From JAQBGV01 sp032128395 (GTDB lineage Bacteria > Planctomycetota > UBA8108 > UBA1146), in NCBI GenBank assembly GCA_032128395.1, contig JAQBGV010000214.1, positions 1-15,507 on the forward strand: 15,507 nt of DNA. Reading direction: 5' to 3'. Both the position numbers and the translations under genes were made by a program. Below are positions 1 through 7,852 of the stretch, piece after piece. Under the pieces are notes generated by a model. That model was not told the origin of the DNA. It ran no database searches and was given only the letters and a program-made list of their open reading frames with translations. Position 1 is the first letter of the stretch, and each line of letters opens with the position of its first letter.

Positions 1-974
1 ACCAGCGCAGTGAGGGTGCAGATGCAGAGGGTGTCGATGAACGGGCCGAGCCCCCCGATGATCCCTTCCCGCGCCGGCTCGCTGGTCTTTGCCGCTGCGT
101 GGGCGATCGGGGCCGATCCCTGCCCCGCCTCGTTCGAGAAGAGCGCGCGGCGCATCCCTTGGGAGAATGCCCACCCCACCGTCCCGCCGATGAACGCCCC
201 TCCGGCGTCGGAGGCGGTGAACGCCCGCTCGATCACCAGGAGCAGCATCGCAGGGATATCCACCATGTTCACCGCGAGCACTGCGAACCCTGAGATCAGA
301 TAGATCGCCACCATGAAGGGGACGAGCCGACCGGCGACCGAGCCGATGCGCTTGATCCCACCGACGATGACCAGCCCGACGAGGGCCGCGAGGATGATCC
401 CGGTGACGATGTTCGGCACATTGAAGTAGAAGCGGGTCAGGCTGGCGACGTTCCACGACTGGAACATGTTTCCGCCGGTAAAGGTCGAGATGATCAGCGT
501 GATGCAGAAGAAAGTGCCGATCATCCGGGCGATCGGTTTCCAGATCCCTCCCTTGCCACCGATGACCTTCTCGACCACCCACATCGCCCCGCCGTGCGGG
601 TTCTCGGGGTCGTCCACATTGCGGTAGATCATCGCCAGGGTGATCTCGATGGTCTTCAGTGCCATGCCAAAGAAGCCCACCACCCACATCCAGAAGAGGG
701 CTCCCGGGCCACCGGCCCCGATCGCGAGCGCGACCCCCCCGATGTTGCCGAGGCCGACGGTCGCAGAGAGTGCGGCGGAGAGCGCCTGGAAGTGGTTGAT
801 GGCCCCCGGATCGCTCGGGTCGTCATAGACCCCACGCACCACGGCGATCCCGTGGGTCATCGAGAGCTTCTGGGTGAACCGGGTCCAGATCGTGAAGACA
901 ATCCCGGCGAAAAGGAGCAGGAAGAAGGTCCAGGGACCCCAGAGAATATTGTTCAGGTCACCGATGAAATCCAT
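1..974 (-). CDS. Sodium:alanine/glycine symporter (AGCS family), C-terminus missing at window edge
   Basis: Reading the minus strand from ATG at 974 gives at least 324 uninterrupted residues running off the window start. The protein is an inner-membrane Na+-coupled transporter for small neutral amino acids. Family hallmarks are visible: FQALSAALSATVGLGNIGGVA, then GGPGALFWMW (the AGCS signature region) near residues 70-90, and NEAGQGSAPIAHAAAKT near 285-300. Hydrophobic helices alternate with short loops as expected for an 11-12 helix carrier of 450-550 residues, so roughly a third is missing. An AAGGGGG purine tract about 10 bases upstream supports ATG at 974; a GTG four codons earlier is an alternative. 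It lies 194 bp downstream of, and on the same strand as, a serine/threonine dehydratase-like gene, suggesting import plus catabolism of small amino acids. The exact substrate (alanine, glycine, serine) cannot be read from sequence. Confidence 0.93.
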   Translation of the reverse strand, partial: MDFIGDLNNILWGPWTFFLLLFAGIVFTIWTRFTQKLSMTHGIAVVRGVYDDPSDPGAINHFQALSAALSATVGLGNIGGVALAIGAGGPGALFWMWVVGFFGMALKTIEITLAMIYRNVDDPENPHGGAMWVVEKVIGGKGGIWKPIARMIGTFFCITLIISTFTGGNMFQSWNVASLTRFYFNVPNIVTGIILAALVGLVIVGGIKRIGSVAGRLVPFMVAIYLISGFAVLAVNMVDIPAMLLLVIERAFTASDAGGAFIGGTVGWAFSQGMRRALFSNEAGQGSAPIAHAAAKTSEPAREGIIGGLGPFIDTLCICTLTAL

Positions 975-1168
975 GGACGGTCCCACCCCCTTCACGGGAT
1001 CCGGACCGGACGGACGGTACGCCGCCAACTCGTCAGCGGAACCGTGCCGCCCGACCGATCGGAGCTCTCAGAATCGCAGGATTGTGAAGCGCGCAGGCTA
1101 GTCGGGGCGGCCGTTTGCTGCAAGAGTCGGCGGGAACCGGGTCTACGCGATACGCCGGTGGCTACGAC

Positions 1169-2140
1169 TCAACCCTCGAGGAGACGCTGTACCCGCAGAG
1201 AGTCGACGTTTCCGCCGCTGACGATGGCGACATGCACCCCCGGGAGTAGCCCCGCCTCGGACCGCTCCGACCGGGGGGGAAAGAGCAGTGGGGCCGCTGC
1301 GACCGCTCCCGAGGGCTCGGCCTCGATCCCCAGATCGAGCCGCATACGCCGGAAACTCGCGAGGATCATCGCCTCGGTGACGGTGACCGGATGCGCTTCG
1401 ATCCTGCGGAGCCATGCCCAGTTTCGCTCGCCGATGGCGAGGGGGAGCAGGCCGTCGGCGACCGAAGCGGTCCCCTCGAGGCGAACTCGCTCTCCTCGTG
1501 CCACCGACTCGGCATACCCGGCCGCCCCCGCCGGCTCGACCGCGTGCAATCGAACTTCTGGACCCCGGGCAAGCAGGGTCGCGGCGCTCCCCGCCGACAG
1601 CCCGCCGCCGCCCACAGGAACCCAGAGATCGGTGAGGTCGGGGCAGTCCTCGAGGATCTCGGCCGCCGCGGTCGCCTGCCCTTCGATGATCCAGTCGTGA
1701 TCGAACGGCGGGATCACCGTCCAGCCCCGCTCCTCGGCGATCGCGAGCGCCCGCTCACACCGACTCTCGGAGGTCGGGCCAGCCCGGACGACCTCGGCCC
1801 CCGCCGCGGCGATCGCGGCCGCCTTGGCTGAGTCGACGTCATCGGGGACGGTGACGAGGGCGGGGAGGCCGCGGGCGGCGGCAGCCTCGGCCACCGCCCT
1901 TCCGTGATTCCCGCTCGAGAAGGTCACCACCCCCGGCGGAAGCGTCGGCGCAGAGCACAGCCGATCGATGAAGTTGAAGGCTCCGCGTGCCTTGAAAGAG
2001 CCAGAGATCTGGGTGTTCTCGAGCTTGAGGAGGACCCGCGCACCCATGGGGCAGAATCGACTCGGAACCTCGAAGAGTAGGGTGCGCACGATGCTCTTCT
2101 CGATCCGTCGCTGCGCTTCCTCGATCGATTCCCAGTTCAC
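1169..2140 (-). CDS. PLP-dependent serine/threonine dehydratase-like enzyme (fold type II; possibly serine racemase)
   Basis: This 323-residue protein belongs to the threonine deaminase/serine racemase branch of tryptophan-synthase-beta-like PLP enzymes. Visible features are the PLP-lysine motif SGSFKARGA (Lys50), the substrate loop SSGNHG (75-80), the tetraglycine phosphate-binding loop GGGGLSAG (177-184), EPSGAVA (275-281), and the closing SGGN (308-311). There is no C-terminal ACT regulatory domain, so it resembles catabolic dehydratases or serine racemases of about 320 residues rather than biosynthetic IlvA. The expected reaction is deamination of L-serine or L-threonine to pyruvate or 2-oxobutyrate; racemase or 3-hydroxyaspartate lyase activity cannot be excluded. 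It starts with GTG at 2140, with GAGGAAGG 7-8 bases upstream. It is divergent from the transketolase gene and probably co-oriented functionally with the downstream AGCS symporter. Confidence 0.9.
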   Translation of the reverse strand: MNWESIEEAQRRIEKSIVRTLLFEVPSRFCPMGARVLLKLENTQISGSFKARGAFNFIDRLCSAPTLPPGVVTFSSGNHGRAVAEAAAARGLPALVTVPDDVDSAKAAAIAAAGAEVVRAGPTSESRCERALAIAEERGWTVIPPFDHDWIIEGQATAAAEILEDCPDLTDLWVPVGGGGLSAGSAATLLARGPEVRLHAVEPAGAAGYAESVARGERVRLEGTASVADGLLPLAIGERNWAWLRRIEAHPVTVTEAMILASFRRMRLDLGIEAEPSGAVAAAPLLFPPRSERSEAGLLPGVHVAIVSGGNVDSLRVQRLLEG

Positions 2141-2389
2141 GAAATGGCCTTCCTCGAAGTTGCGGCGCGGCGCGCTTGCAGGGTGCGCTCTCGCTCCCTA
2201 TCGTACGCGCGCGTCAACCCGCTTTGCAGGGGAACTCCGCCGCGGGGGCGGCGAGGAGGGGAAGCCCACCATTCCCTGGGTCCCGCGCCGCAACCGCCCC
2301 CCTCGCGCTCCTCGTATTGCGGCGATTCGACAACATCCACTCGTACGACCCGAGACCTCCCCAGACGGGAGGCGCGGAAGGATGCTCCG
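2141..2389. promoter_or_regulatory. Divergent intergenic region, presumed two promoters
   Basis: These 249 bp separate a minus-strand dehydratase gene from a plus-strand transketolase gene, so both transcripts should start here. Each gene has a good Shine-Dalgarno sequence at its edge (GAGGAAGG on the minus strand near 2148-2155; GGAAGGA on the plus strand near 2376-2382). An alternating GC stretch around 2206-2218 and a TTGACG-like hexamer on the minus strand are seen, but no pair of -35/-10 boxes at good spacing could be assigned. The promoter role rests on gene orientation only. Confidence 0.4.
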
Positions 2390-4351
2390 ATGCCCCTCTT
2401 CGGTCTCGATGTGGACAAGCCCTCTCCCGAGTACCTCGCCTGGCACGAAGCAGCAAGGCGCGAATGTCGCCGGGACATCATCCAGATGACCCACCTCGCG
2501 AACTCCGGGCACCCCGGCGGATCTCTCTCGAGCCTCGACCTGTACCTCTGGCTCTACTCCCACGCGAACATCGACCCTCGCCACCCGTGGATGCCCGGAC
2601 GCGACCGCGTCGTCGTCAGCCACGGACACACCTCCCCCGGGGTCTACTCGGTTCTCTCCCACCTGGGGTTCGTCGACCGCGCAGAAGCAGTATCGAGTTT
2701 CCGCCGGACCGGGAATGTCTTCGAGGGCCACATCGAGCGCGATGTCCCCGGGGTGGAGTGGACGACGGGGAACCTCGGCCAAGGCTTGTCGGCAGCATGT
2801 GGGATGGCGCTCGCGGCGCGCATCCGCGGTGAGAAGATCCGCGTATACGTCCCGATGGGCGACGGCGAGCAACAAAAGGGGCAGATCTCCGAAGCACGGC
2901 GGTTCGCGATGAAGTTCGGCCTGAACGAGATCACCGCGATCATCGACTGCAACCGTCTGCAGATCGGCGGGGAGACGGCTGACATCATGCCGCAACGGAT
3001 CCCCGAGGGTTGGGCGGCGGACGGTTGGAAAGTGACCGAGATCGATGGCCACGACACCGAACAGATTCACTCCACACTGCGGGCGGCAGCGCTCGACAAT
3101 ACCGCCCCCCACGTGGTGATCGCGCACACGACGATGGGAAAAGGGATCTCGTTCATGGAGGACCGGTCCGCCTTCCACGGCCGAGCCCTCACCAAGGATG
3201 AGTACGCCGCAGCGGTCGAAGAGCTCGGGGAAGACCCGGCGCTCTGGGATCTGGCCCCCCTCTGGCGACTGCGCGAAGAGAGACGACCGTCGACGGTCCC
3301 TCCCATTCCCCGCCGAGAGGCACCCCTCGTCCCCGGGGACCCCATCACCTACGAGGTCGGAACGACGTCGGACAATCGCGGCGCCTTCGGAAAGGCGCTC
3401 GCGAGCGTCGCCGCAGCGAACGCGGGGGCCGACGGCCCGCCGATGGCGGTCTTCGACTGCGACCTGGAAGGCTCGGTGATGGTCGGGGCATTCCACGCCG
3501 TTCATCCCGATCGTTTCTTCGAAGCCGGGATCCAGGAGCACCACACGGCGGCGTGCGCCGGTGCGCTGAGCGCGGAGGGGATCGCGACCTTCTTCGCCGA
3601 CTTCGGGGTGTTCGGAATCTGCGAGACCTACAACCAGCACCGGCTGACCGACATCAATCACGGATCACTGAAACTGATCTGCACGCACATCGGTCTCGAC
3701 GTCGGTGAGGACGGCAGGACCCACCAGTGCATCGACTACGTCGGAGTGCTGAGGAACATCTTCGGGATGCAGATCATCGTCCCGGCCGATCCGAACCAGA
3801 CCGACCGCGCTCTGCGCCACCTCGCGACCGAACCGGGGATGTTCTTCCTCGGGATGGGGCGATCGAAATTGCCGATCATCGCGGATGAGGACGGCCGTCC
3901 CTTCTTCGGAGGGGACTACCGATTCGAGATGGGGAACGGGGACTGGATCCGTCGTGGGAATGGCGGCGTCGTCATCGTCATGGGAACCCCGACTGGTCGA
4001 GCCCTCACCGCGGTCGAGGCGCTCCGTACGGACGGGCTCGACATCGCGCTCGCTCACGTCGCGACCCCGGGGCATATCTCGGGGGAGTTCCTCGACCAGG
4101 TCGCTCGCCAACCTTGGGTCGTCACGGTCGAGGATCACTCGGTCCGCACCGGCCTCGGATCGTGCCTCGCCGAGAGGATGTTCGCGCGAGGCCACGTGAT
4201 CCCCCACCGCCGTCTCGGCGTCGAGGCTTATGCCCCATCCGGCACCGCGGAGGATGTCTATCGGCACGCGGGGATCGATGCCGCGGGAATCGAAGCGAGG
4301 GTGCGTGAGTTTGCCGCGGATCCCTGTGTGCTCAATGACGCTGTGTGGTGA
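2390..4351 (+). CDS. tkt: Transketolase, single-chain, TPP-dependent
   Basis: This 653-residue enzyme transfers two-carbon ketol units between sugar phosphates in the non-oxidative pentose phosphate pathway, in the cytoplasm. The N-terminal TPP domain shows SGHPGG (39-44), GRDRVVVSHGH (70-80), TTGNLGQGL (125-133) and the diphosphate/metal motif GDGEQQKGQ (157-165) followed by Asn188. The middle pyrimidine-binding domain has FFEAGIQEHH (377-386), where Glu383 matches the conserved cofactor-activating glutamate, then HIGLDVGEDGRTHQ (433-446). The C-terminal domain spans roughly 525-650. Its length fits the family (about 620-670). ATG at 2390 is chosen because GGAAGGA lies about 7 bases upstream and the alignable protein begins there; in-frame sequence back to 2144 looks non-coding. 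GIQEHH instead of the more common GIAEQ-type motif suggests a divergent subfamily. It stands alone between divergent and convergent neighbours. Confidence 0.92.
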   Translation: MPLFGLDVDKPSPEYLAWHEAARRECRRDIIQMTHLANSGHPGGSLSSLDLYLWLYSHANIDPRHPWMPGRDRVVVSHGHTSPGVYSVLSHLGFVDRAEAVSSFRRTGNVFEGHIERDVPGVEWTTGNLGQGLSAACGMALAARIRGEKIRVYVPMGDGEQQKGQISEARRFAMKFGLNEITAIIDCNRLQIGGETADIMPQRIPEGWAADGWKVTEIDGHDTEQIHSTLRAAALDNTAPHVVIAHTTMGKGISFMEDRSAFHGRALTKDEYAAAVEELGEDPALWDLAPLWRLREERRPSTVPPIPRREAPLVPGDPITYEVGTTSDNRGAFGKALASVAAANAGADGPPMAVFDCDLEGSVMVGAFHAVHPDRFFEAGIQEHHTAACAGALSAEGIATFFADFGVFGICETYNQHRLTDINHGSLKLICTHIGLDVGEDGRTHQCIDYVGVLRNIFGMQIIVPADPNQTDRALRHLATEPGMFFLGMGRSKLPIIADEDGRPFFGGDYRFEMGNGDWIRRGNGGVVIVMGTPTGRALTAVEALRTDGLDIALAHVATPGHISGEFLDQVARQPWVVTVEDHSVRTGLGSCLAERMFARGHVIPHRRLGVEAYAPSGTAEDVYRHAGIDAAGIEARVREFAADPCVLNDAVW

Positions 4352-4753
4352 ATGACGCTCCCTGTAGGTGACGCACTTCCGGCGGGTCTGGGCTGACTCC
4401 GGGGGTAGCGGCTTCGCCTTTCGGCACTATCATCGAACGCGTACGTTCCTATCGACGTGTGGCGAGCGATATCGGTCGATGCCTAGGATCCCGCAGTCGG
4501 GGCCCGTTCCGACCCTTCTCTCCGGGATCCGCACCTGCTGCTATCGAGCGGGTGAGTTCCCGTTCCTCCCCTCCGTCGAACCGTCAGCCGGGCGCTGGAA
4601 CCCTTTCGAGGGTTCGAGATCGGCCCTCGGGCGACATCGGTGGGGGGCGGGGGAAGCCGGTCCACTGAACCCGTCTTCCCGCCGATGTCTCGCGGGGCCC
4701 CGACCCTCCCGGGCCACCGACGCGTCTTCTATCCCGAGTCGTCCTCGCGACAG
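4352..4753. other. 402-bp convergent intergenic spacer, no gene seen
   Basis: This lies between the ends of the transketolase gene (plus) and the radical SAM gene (minus). No reading frame here resembles a protein, and no tRNA or recognisable RNA is present. The only clear structure is a short perfect hairpin at 4598-4615. The region may hold transcription ends for both genes, but there are no T-tracts typical of intrinsic terminators. Confidence 0.5.
4598..4615. terminator. Hairpin with TTCG tetraloop, possible bidirectional terminator
   Basis: The bases GAACCCT-TTCG-AGGGTTC form a perfect 7-bp stem with a TTCG loop, an exceptionally stable RNA tetraloop when read on the plus strand. It lies between two convergent genes, where a terminator is expected. 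No T-tract follows on either strand, so termination is a guess; it could also be an mRNA 3-prime stabilising hairpin. Confidence 0.3.
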
Positions 4754-5779
4754 CTACCCGAACAAGCCCAACTGTCGGGGACGCGAGAGCGGCGCCCCTC
4801 GTCTCGGCAAACGGCGTGGTCCACCGCGGCGAGGGACTCGAGCCAGCGGAGCATCTTCGACCGGGGCCGCACCGGTCAGACCGAACTTCCGTCTCAATCG
4901 TGCAACCCTCCCCTTCAATCGCTCGACCTCGATCGGCGAGAGGAACGCACTGTCCGCAAAGCGACGGCGGTAGCGTTCCAGCAGGTCCGGAGCCTCTTTC
5001 TCGAGATGTCGGAAGAACACTTCTTTCGTCGGTGAACGCAGGAAGATCGCCTCACAGATCACCCGCGACGCGCCCGCCAGCGAAAGTTCGGCGAACAGCC
5101 GCTCGAGATCGCCCTCGGCGTCGGTCAACCCGGGGATCAGCGGGCAGACGAACGGCTCGACGCGAATCCCCGCCGCCGTCAGCGCCGCGATCGTTTCGAT
5201 CCGAGCACGCGGCGATGGAGCGCCCGGCTCGAGGGAGCGAGCGAGGGCTCGATCGAGCGTGGTGACCGTGACGTGGACCGTGAACTCGTTGCGTTTGCTG
5301 ATCTTGCGGAACAGCTCGAGGTCGCGGAGCGCCAGGTTCGACTTGGTCGTCAGCTGGAGCTTCAACCCCTCCTCCTGCGCCAAGACCTGGAGGCACGCGC
5401 GCGTCAGTCCGTAGACCTTTTCCAGCGGCTGGTACGGATCGGTCGCGGTTCCGATCGCGATTCCTCCGCCGGACCCCGACCGCCCGCGTCTCAACTTCTT
5501 CAGGTCGCGATCGAGGACCATCGCGATGTCCTGCTTCAGCCGAATTTTCTGGTCGAAGTCGGCGTCCCCATCCAGGCCGAGCCATTCGTGCGTGTAGCGG
5601 GCATAGCAGTAGCGGCACGCGAACGTGCACCCTCGGTACGGGTTCAACGTATAGGAAAAGCCATACCGTTGGTGCGCGGGACGAGAGGGTTCGATGCGAT
5701 TGAGGATCGAGTGGACTCTCATCGGGAGTGCTTCCACCCGACCTGCAGCAGTCGTGTTCGATGCAGCGTCTTTCGCCAT
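4754..5779 (-). CDS. Radical SAM protein, spore photoproduct lyase-like family (COG1533 / PA0069-like)
   Basis: The gene encodes 341 residues. NPYRGCTFACRYCYAR (46-61) holds the radical SAM [4Fe-4S] cysteines 51, 55 and 58 (CX3CX2C). GIAIGTATDPYQPLEK (106-121), LQLTTKSNLALRDLELF (141-157) and the ETIAALTAAGIRVEPFVCPLIPGLTD block (195-220) match the SplB-like COG1533 group. Members resemble the DNA repair enzyme spore photoproduct lyase, but most non-sporeformer homologues have no proven substrate, so the reaction is unassigned. The C-terminal 30 residues are basic and end QLGLFG. I chose ATG at 5779 because similarity begins at about residue 20; an in-frame ATG at 5887 would add 36 unconvincing residues. 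The Shine-Dalgarno is weak (GAGAG). The gene follows a same-strand protease-like gene after 189 bp, with an AT-rich pocket that may hold its own promoter. Confidence 0.88.
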   Translation of the reverse strand: MAKDAASNTTAAGRVEALPMRVHSILNRIEPSRPAHQRYGFSYTLNPYRGCTFACRYCYARYTHEWLGLDGDADFDQKIRLKQDIAMVLDRDLKKLRRGRSGSGGGIAIGTATDPYQPLEKVYGLTRACLQVLAQEEGLKLQLTTKSNLALRDLELFRKISKRNEFTVHVTVTTLDRALARSLEPGAPSPRARIETIAALTAAGIRVEPFVCPLIPGLTDAEGDLERLFAELSLAGASRVICEAIFLRSPTKEVFFRHLEKEAPDLLERYRRRFADSAFLSPIEVERLKGRVARLRRKFGLTGAAPVEDAPLARVPRRGGPRRLPRRGAPLSRPRQLGLFG

Positions 5780-5886
5780 CTCGCGCTCTCTTGTCGTTCG
5801 TCGTGCATGCGCGACGGCACCCACCGTCGCCACCGATGAAGCATACCGAACAAAACCCGAACATCCACTCCCGGGCGGGATCACCA

Positions 5887-5945
5887 ACAGATCTGTAAGT
5901 TCTTATTCTGTAACGATTTCTGCCGATGGGAGGGATAATTTCACT
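5887..5945 (-). promoter_or_regulatory. AT-rich pocket upstream of radical SAM gene, candidate promoter/operator
   Basis: This short AT-rich stretch stands out in GC-rich surroundings about 110-165 bases upstream of the radical SAM start. It contains a perfect palindrome ACAGATCTGT (5887-5896) and a direct repeat of TCTGTAA (5892-5898 and 5907-5913, 15-bp period; TTACAGA on the coding strand of the gene). This arrangement could suit a promoter with an operator. No convincing -35/-10 pair was found, so the role is inferred from composition, position and repeat structure. Confidence 0.3.
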
Positions 5946-5968
5946 CGGCAGGCGCCGCGATCCCCGCG

Positions 5969-7852
5969 CTACTTCGGATCCAAGGTAAGGATTCCGCGCT
6001 CGCGGTCGAGATCGAGTCGGAACGAGCCGAGGAAGTTGAGACCCAGAAGTCCGAGGTCTTCGTGACCCGGAAGATCGAGCACGGTCGCCTCGACGTCCGG
6101 GACGGTCCATCCACCGACGGTGATTCCGGCGAGAGTGACCACCGGCGCCATGATCACATCGCTCGCGGTGCGCAACTCCTGCATCCGAGTGTTCGCATCG
6201 ATCCGGATGCCGAGCGCACGTGCAGTGCTGTTCGGGATCGAGGTGAAGCTCGCGCCGGTGTCGATGATGAAGAGCTGCCTCACGCCGGAGATGTCCGCGT
6301 GGGTGGTGATCGAAGACGCGCCGGGGCGGAATCGAATCACGATGCGACCCTCCGTTCCCTTCAGATCGGAGATGCGTCGCCCGAGGAGAGCAACCCGCTC
6401 GCGGAATTTCGGTGGAAAGGTCACCGCAAAGAGCAGGGTCTCCGCTTGCTGCCAACTTCCCTCGTCGAGCCAGAGCTCGACCTCGGTGAGATAGAGTTCG
6501 GGGTCGTCTGGGAAGCGTTGGCGTCCGTCGTCGAGGAACGCCCAAGCACCTCCCACGTCTCCTGCGTCGATGGCGAGGGTCACTGCGTCGACGAAACGTC
6601 GGAGGAGGCGGGCGAGGAACTGTTCTTCGAACTCACTCCCCGCCGGGATGAGAATTCTCCCCCACCGGTCGAGGAGCGCGATCGCTTCCGCCGGTCCGAT
6701 CCCCTCCGCCAGTGCATCGGAATAGAGCAGCAGGACGCCCCCATCTTGGAGCGTTTCGATCGTTCCCTCGTCGACCCCCGAGAGCACCGCCAGCGGCGCG
6801 CGCTCGTCGAGGAGATTTCGCATCGCGCGCAGGAGCGGTGCGACGGCGCTCGGGGGGAGCCAATTCTCGCGACTCTCGGGTTCGGTGAGACGCGGGCGAA
6901 GTCGGAGCGCATCGCCGAACGCAGCCACGACACGCACCCGGGGCGCGCTTGCAGTAGAGGCCGCGTGCGCGGCGGCGAGCGCCTCTTCGCGCCCCCCGGC
7001 GAAGGTCTCCCGGTAGAATTCCGCCACGGTTCTTTCCGGAGCGAGTTCCTCCCCGGCGTCCCCGGTCCAGAACCACATCGCGGCTTCCGGATCTCCCGTC
7101 GCCCACCCGACGACCTCGCCACCCTGGAGCAGTACTCCTCCCCGCTCGAGACCGTCGAAGACTTCGCCCTTGAGGAAGAGGCCTGCTCGCCGGAGCGGCC
7201 CGGGGATCGGGACAGCCTCGTCCCTCCCCGCGTAGGAGAGATACTCGAGTGGAACACTCTCGACCCAGGGGACCAAGGGCGGTGCGTTCTTGAGCTCAGG
7301 AGTCTCGATCCGCCACAGCCCGATCGGCTCTCCCCGTCTCCAAATCCCGTCGACGACTTCGGCTTCGCCCCCCTGCCCCGGACGAAATACGAAACGCTCG
7401 GCGCCGAGTGCGACGCGCCGCGGAACCGCGAGCCAGCCTTCCCGAGAGACCGCGGTCTGAATTCGCTCGATGACCTCGCCGTGAGGATCGACGAACTGCA
7501 GCCAGCCGGCGACGACCGCAGATCCGAGCGCATCCTGTTCATTCGAGAGCCAGTCCCCCGTCGATCCATCGACGAGGGGGAGTGCATCCTTCGGAGCTCG
7601 GCTCCTGTCTCGGCCGGAACGTCCATCGGTCGAGGACGGTGCATCGGTACTCGAAGGAGGACCGTCGTTCTGCCGCTGGAACCAGATCGTGAGCGAGAGG
7701 ATGCCCGCGAGCATCACCACGATGAAAACAAAGGACGGTGAGGGTCCCCGTCGAGATGGGATCGCTCCAGCTCCGAGTGGAGTCCCGCACTGATCGCAGT
7801 GCAGGGCACCCAGGGCATTGTGACTGGAACAGCGCGGGCACTCGATCGACAT
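5969..7852 (-). CDS. Membrane-anchored zinc-ribbon protein with C-terminal retropepsin-like aspartic protease domain
   Basis: This 627-residue protein begins with a zinc ribbon (Cys5, Cys8, Cys19, Cys22; CX2C-X10-CX2C), followed by a single transmembrane helix (about 41-59) and a Ser/Asp-rich linker. Residues about 107-252 resemble the layout of a trypsin/DegP-like domain without catalytic residues (weak). A TPR-like segment lies near 432-480 (AWAFLDDGRQRFPDDPELYL). The last 120 residues form a clan AA aspartic protease domain: FIIDTGASFTSIP with catalytic Asp531, and LLGLNFLG (602-609), the second hallmark of retropepsin-like domains. Such bacterial domains act as homodimers with one Asp per subunit. 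The ribbon is probably cytoplasmic and the protease domain extracytoplasmic. ATG at 7852 has AGAGGGA about 5 bases upstream. The start is divergent from the leucine operon, and the radical SAM gene lies downstream. Domain calls for ribbon, helix and protease are firm; substrate and role are unknown. Confidence 0.85.
   Translation of the reverse strand: MSIECPRCSSHNALGALHCDQCGTPLGAGAIPSRRGPSPSFVFIVVMLAGILSLTIWFQRQNDGPPSSTDAPSSTDGRSGRDRSRAPKDALPLVDGSTGDWLSNEQDALGSAVVAGWLQFVDPHGEVIERIQTAVSREGWLAVPRRVALGAERFVFRPGQGGEAEVVDGIWRRGEPIGLWRIETPELKNAPPLVPWVESVPLEYLSYAGRDEAVPIPGPLRRAGLFLKGEVFDGLERGGVLLQGGEVVGWATGDPEAAMWFWTGDAGEELAPERTVAEFYRETFAGGREEALAAAHAASTASAPRVRVVAAFGDALRLRPRLTEPESRENWLPPSAVAPLLRAMRNLLDERAPLAVLSGVDEGTIETLQDGGVLLLYSDALAEGIGPAEAIALLDRWGRILIPAGSEFEEQFLARLLRRFVDAVTLAIDAGDVGGAWAFLDDGRQRFPDDPELYLTEVELWLDEGSWQQAETLLFAVTFPPKFRERVALLGRRISDLKGTEGRIVIRFRPGASSITTHADISGVRQLFIIDTGASFTSIPNSTARALGIRIDANTRMQELRTASDVIMAPVVTLAGITVGGWTVPDVEATVLDLPGHEDLGLLGLNFLGSFRLDLDRERGILTLDPK

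Noticed and set aside
594..1700. 368-codon plus-strand frame spanning the symporter and dehydratase genes
   Set aside because: It crosses two unrelated genes and their spacer and has no recognisable domain.
2144..2389. Extended N-terminus for the transketolase
   Set aside because: The extra 82 residues are Arg/Pro-rich and unlike the family, and ATG at 2390 has a well-placed ribosome binding site.
2198..3661. 487-codon minus-strand frame opposite the transketolase
   Set aside because: The plus strand holds complete transketolase motifs; the antisense translation is biased and featureless.
4600..4640. tRNA T-arm-like GGTTCGA sequence
   Set aside because: No acceptor, D or anticodon stems can be formed around it; it is part of the TTCG hairpin.
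5969..6340. Retroelement or endogenous retroviral protease
   Set aside because: Retropepsin-like domains are common in bacterial cellular proteins; there is no reverse transcriptase or integrase, and the domain is fused to a bacterial zinc ribbon and membrane helix.
5052..6545. 497-codon minus-strand frame overlapping the radical SAM and protease-like genes
   Set aside because: It is out of frame with both real genes on the same strand and bridges their spacer; its translation is Arg/Gly/His-rich noise.
6062..7741. 559-codon open frame on the plus strand opposite the retropepsin-like gene
   Set aside because: The opposite strand has a zinc ribbon, transmembrane helix and protease motif in one frame; this frame is a compositional shadow.
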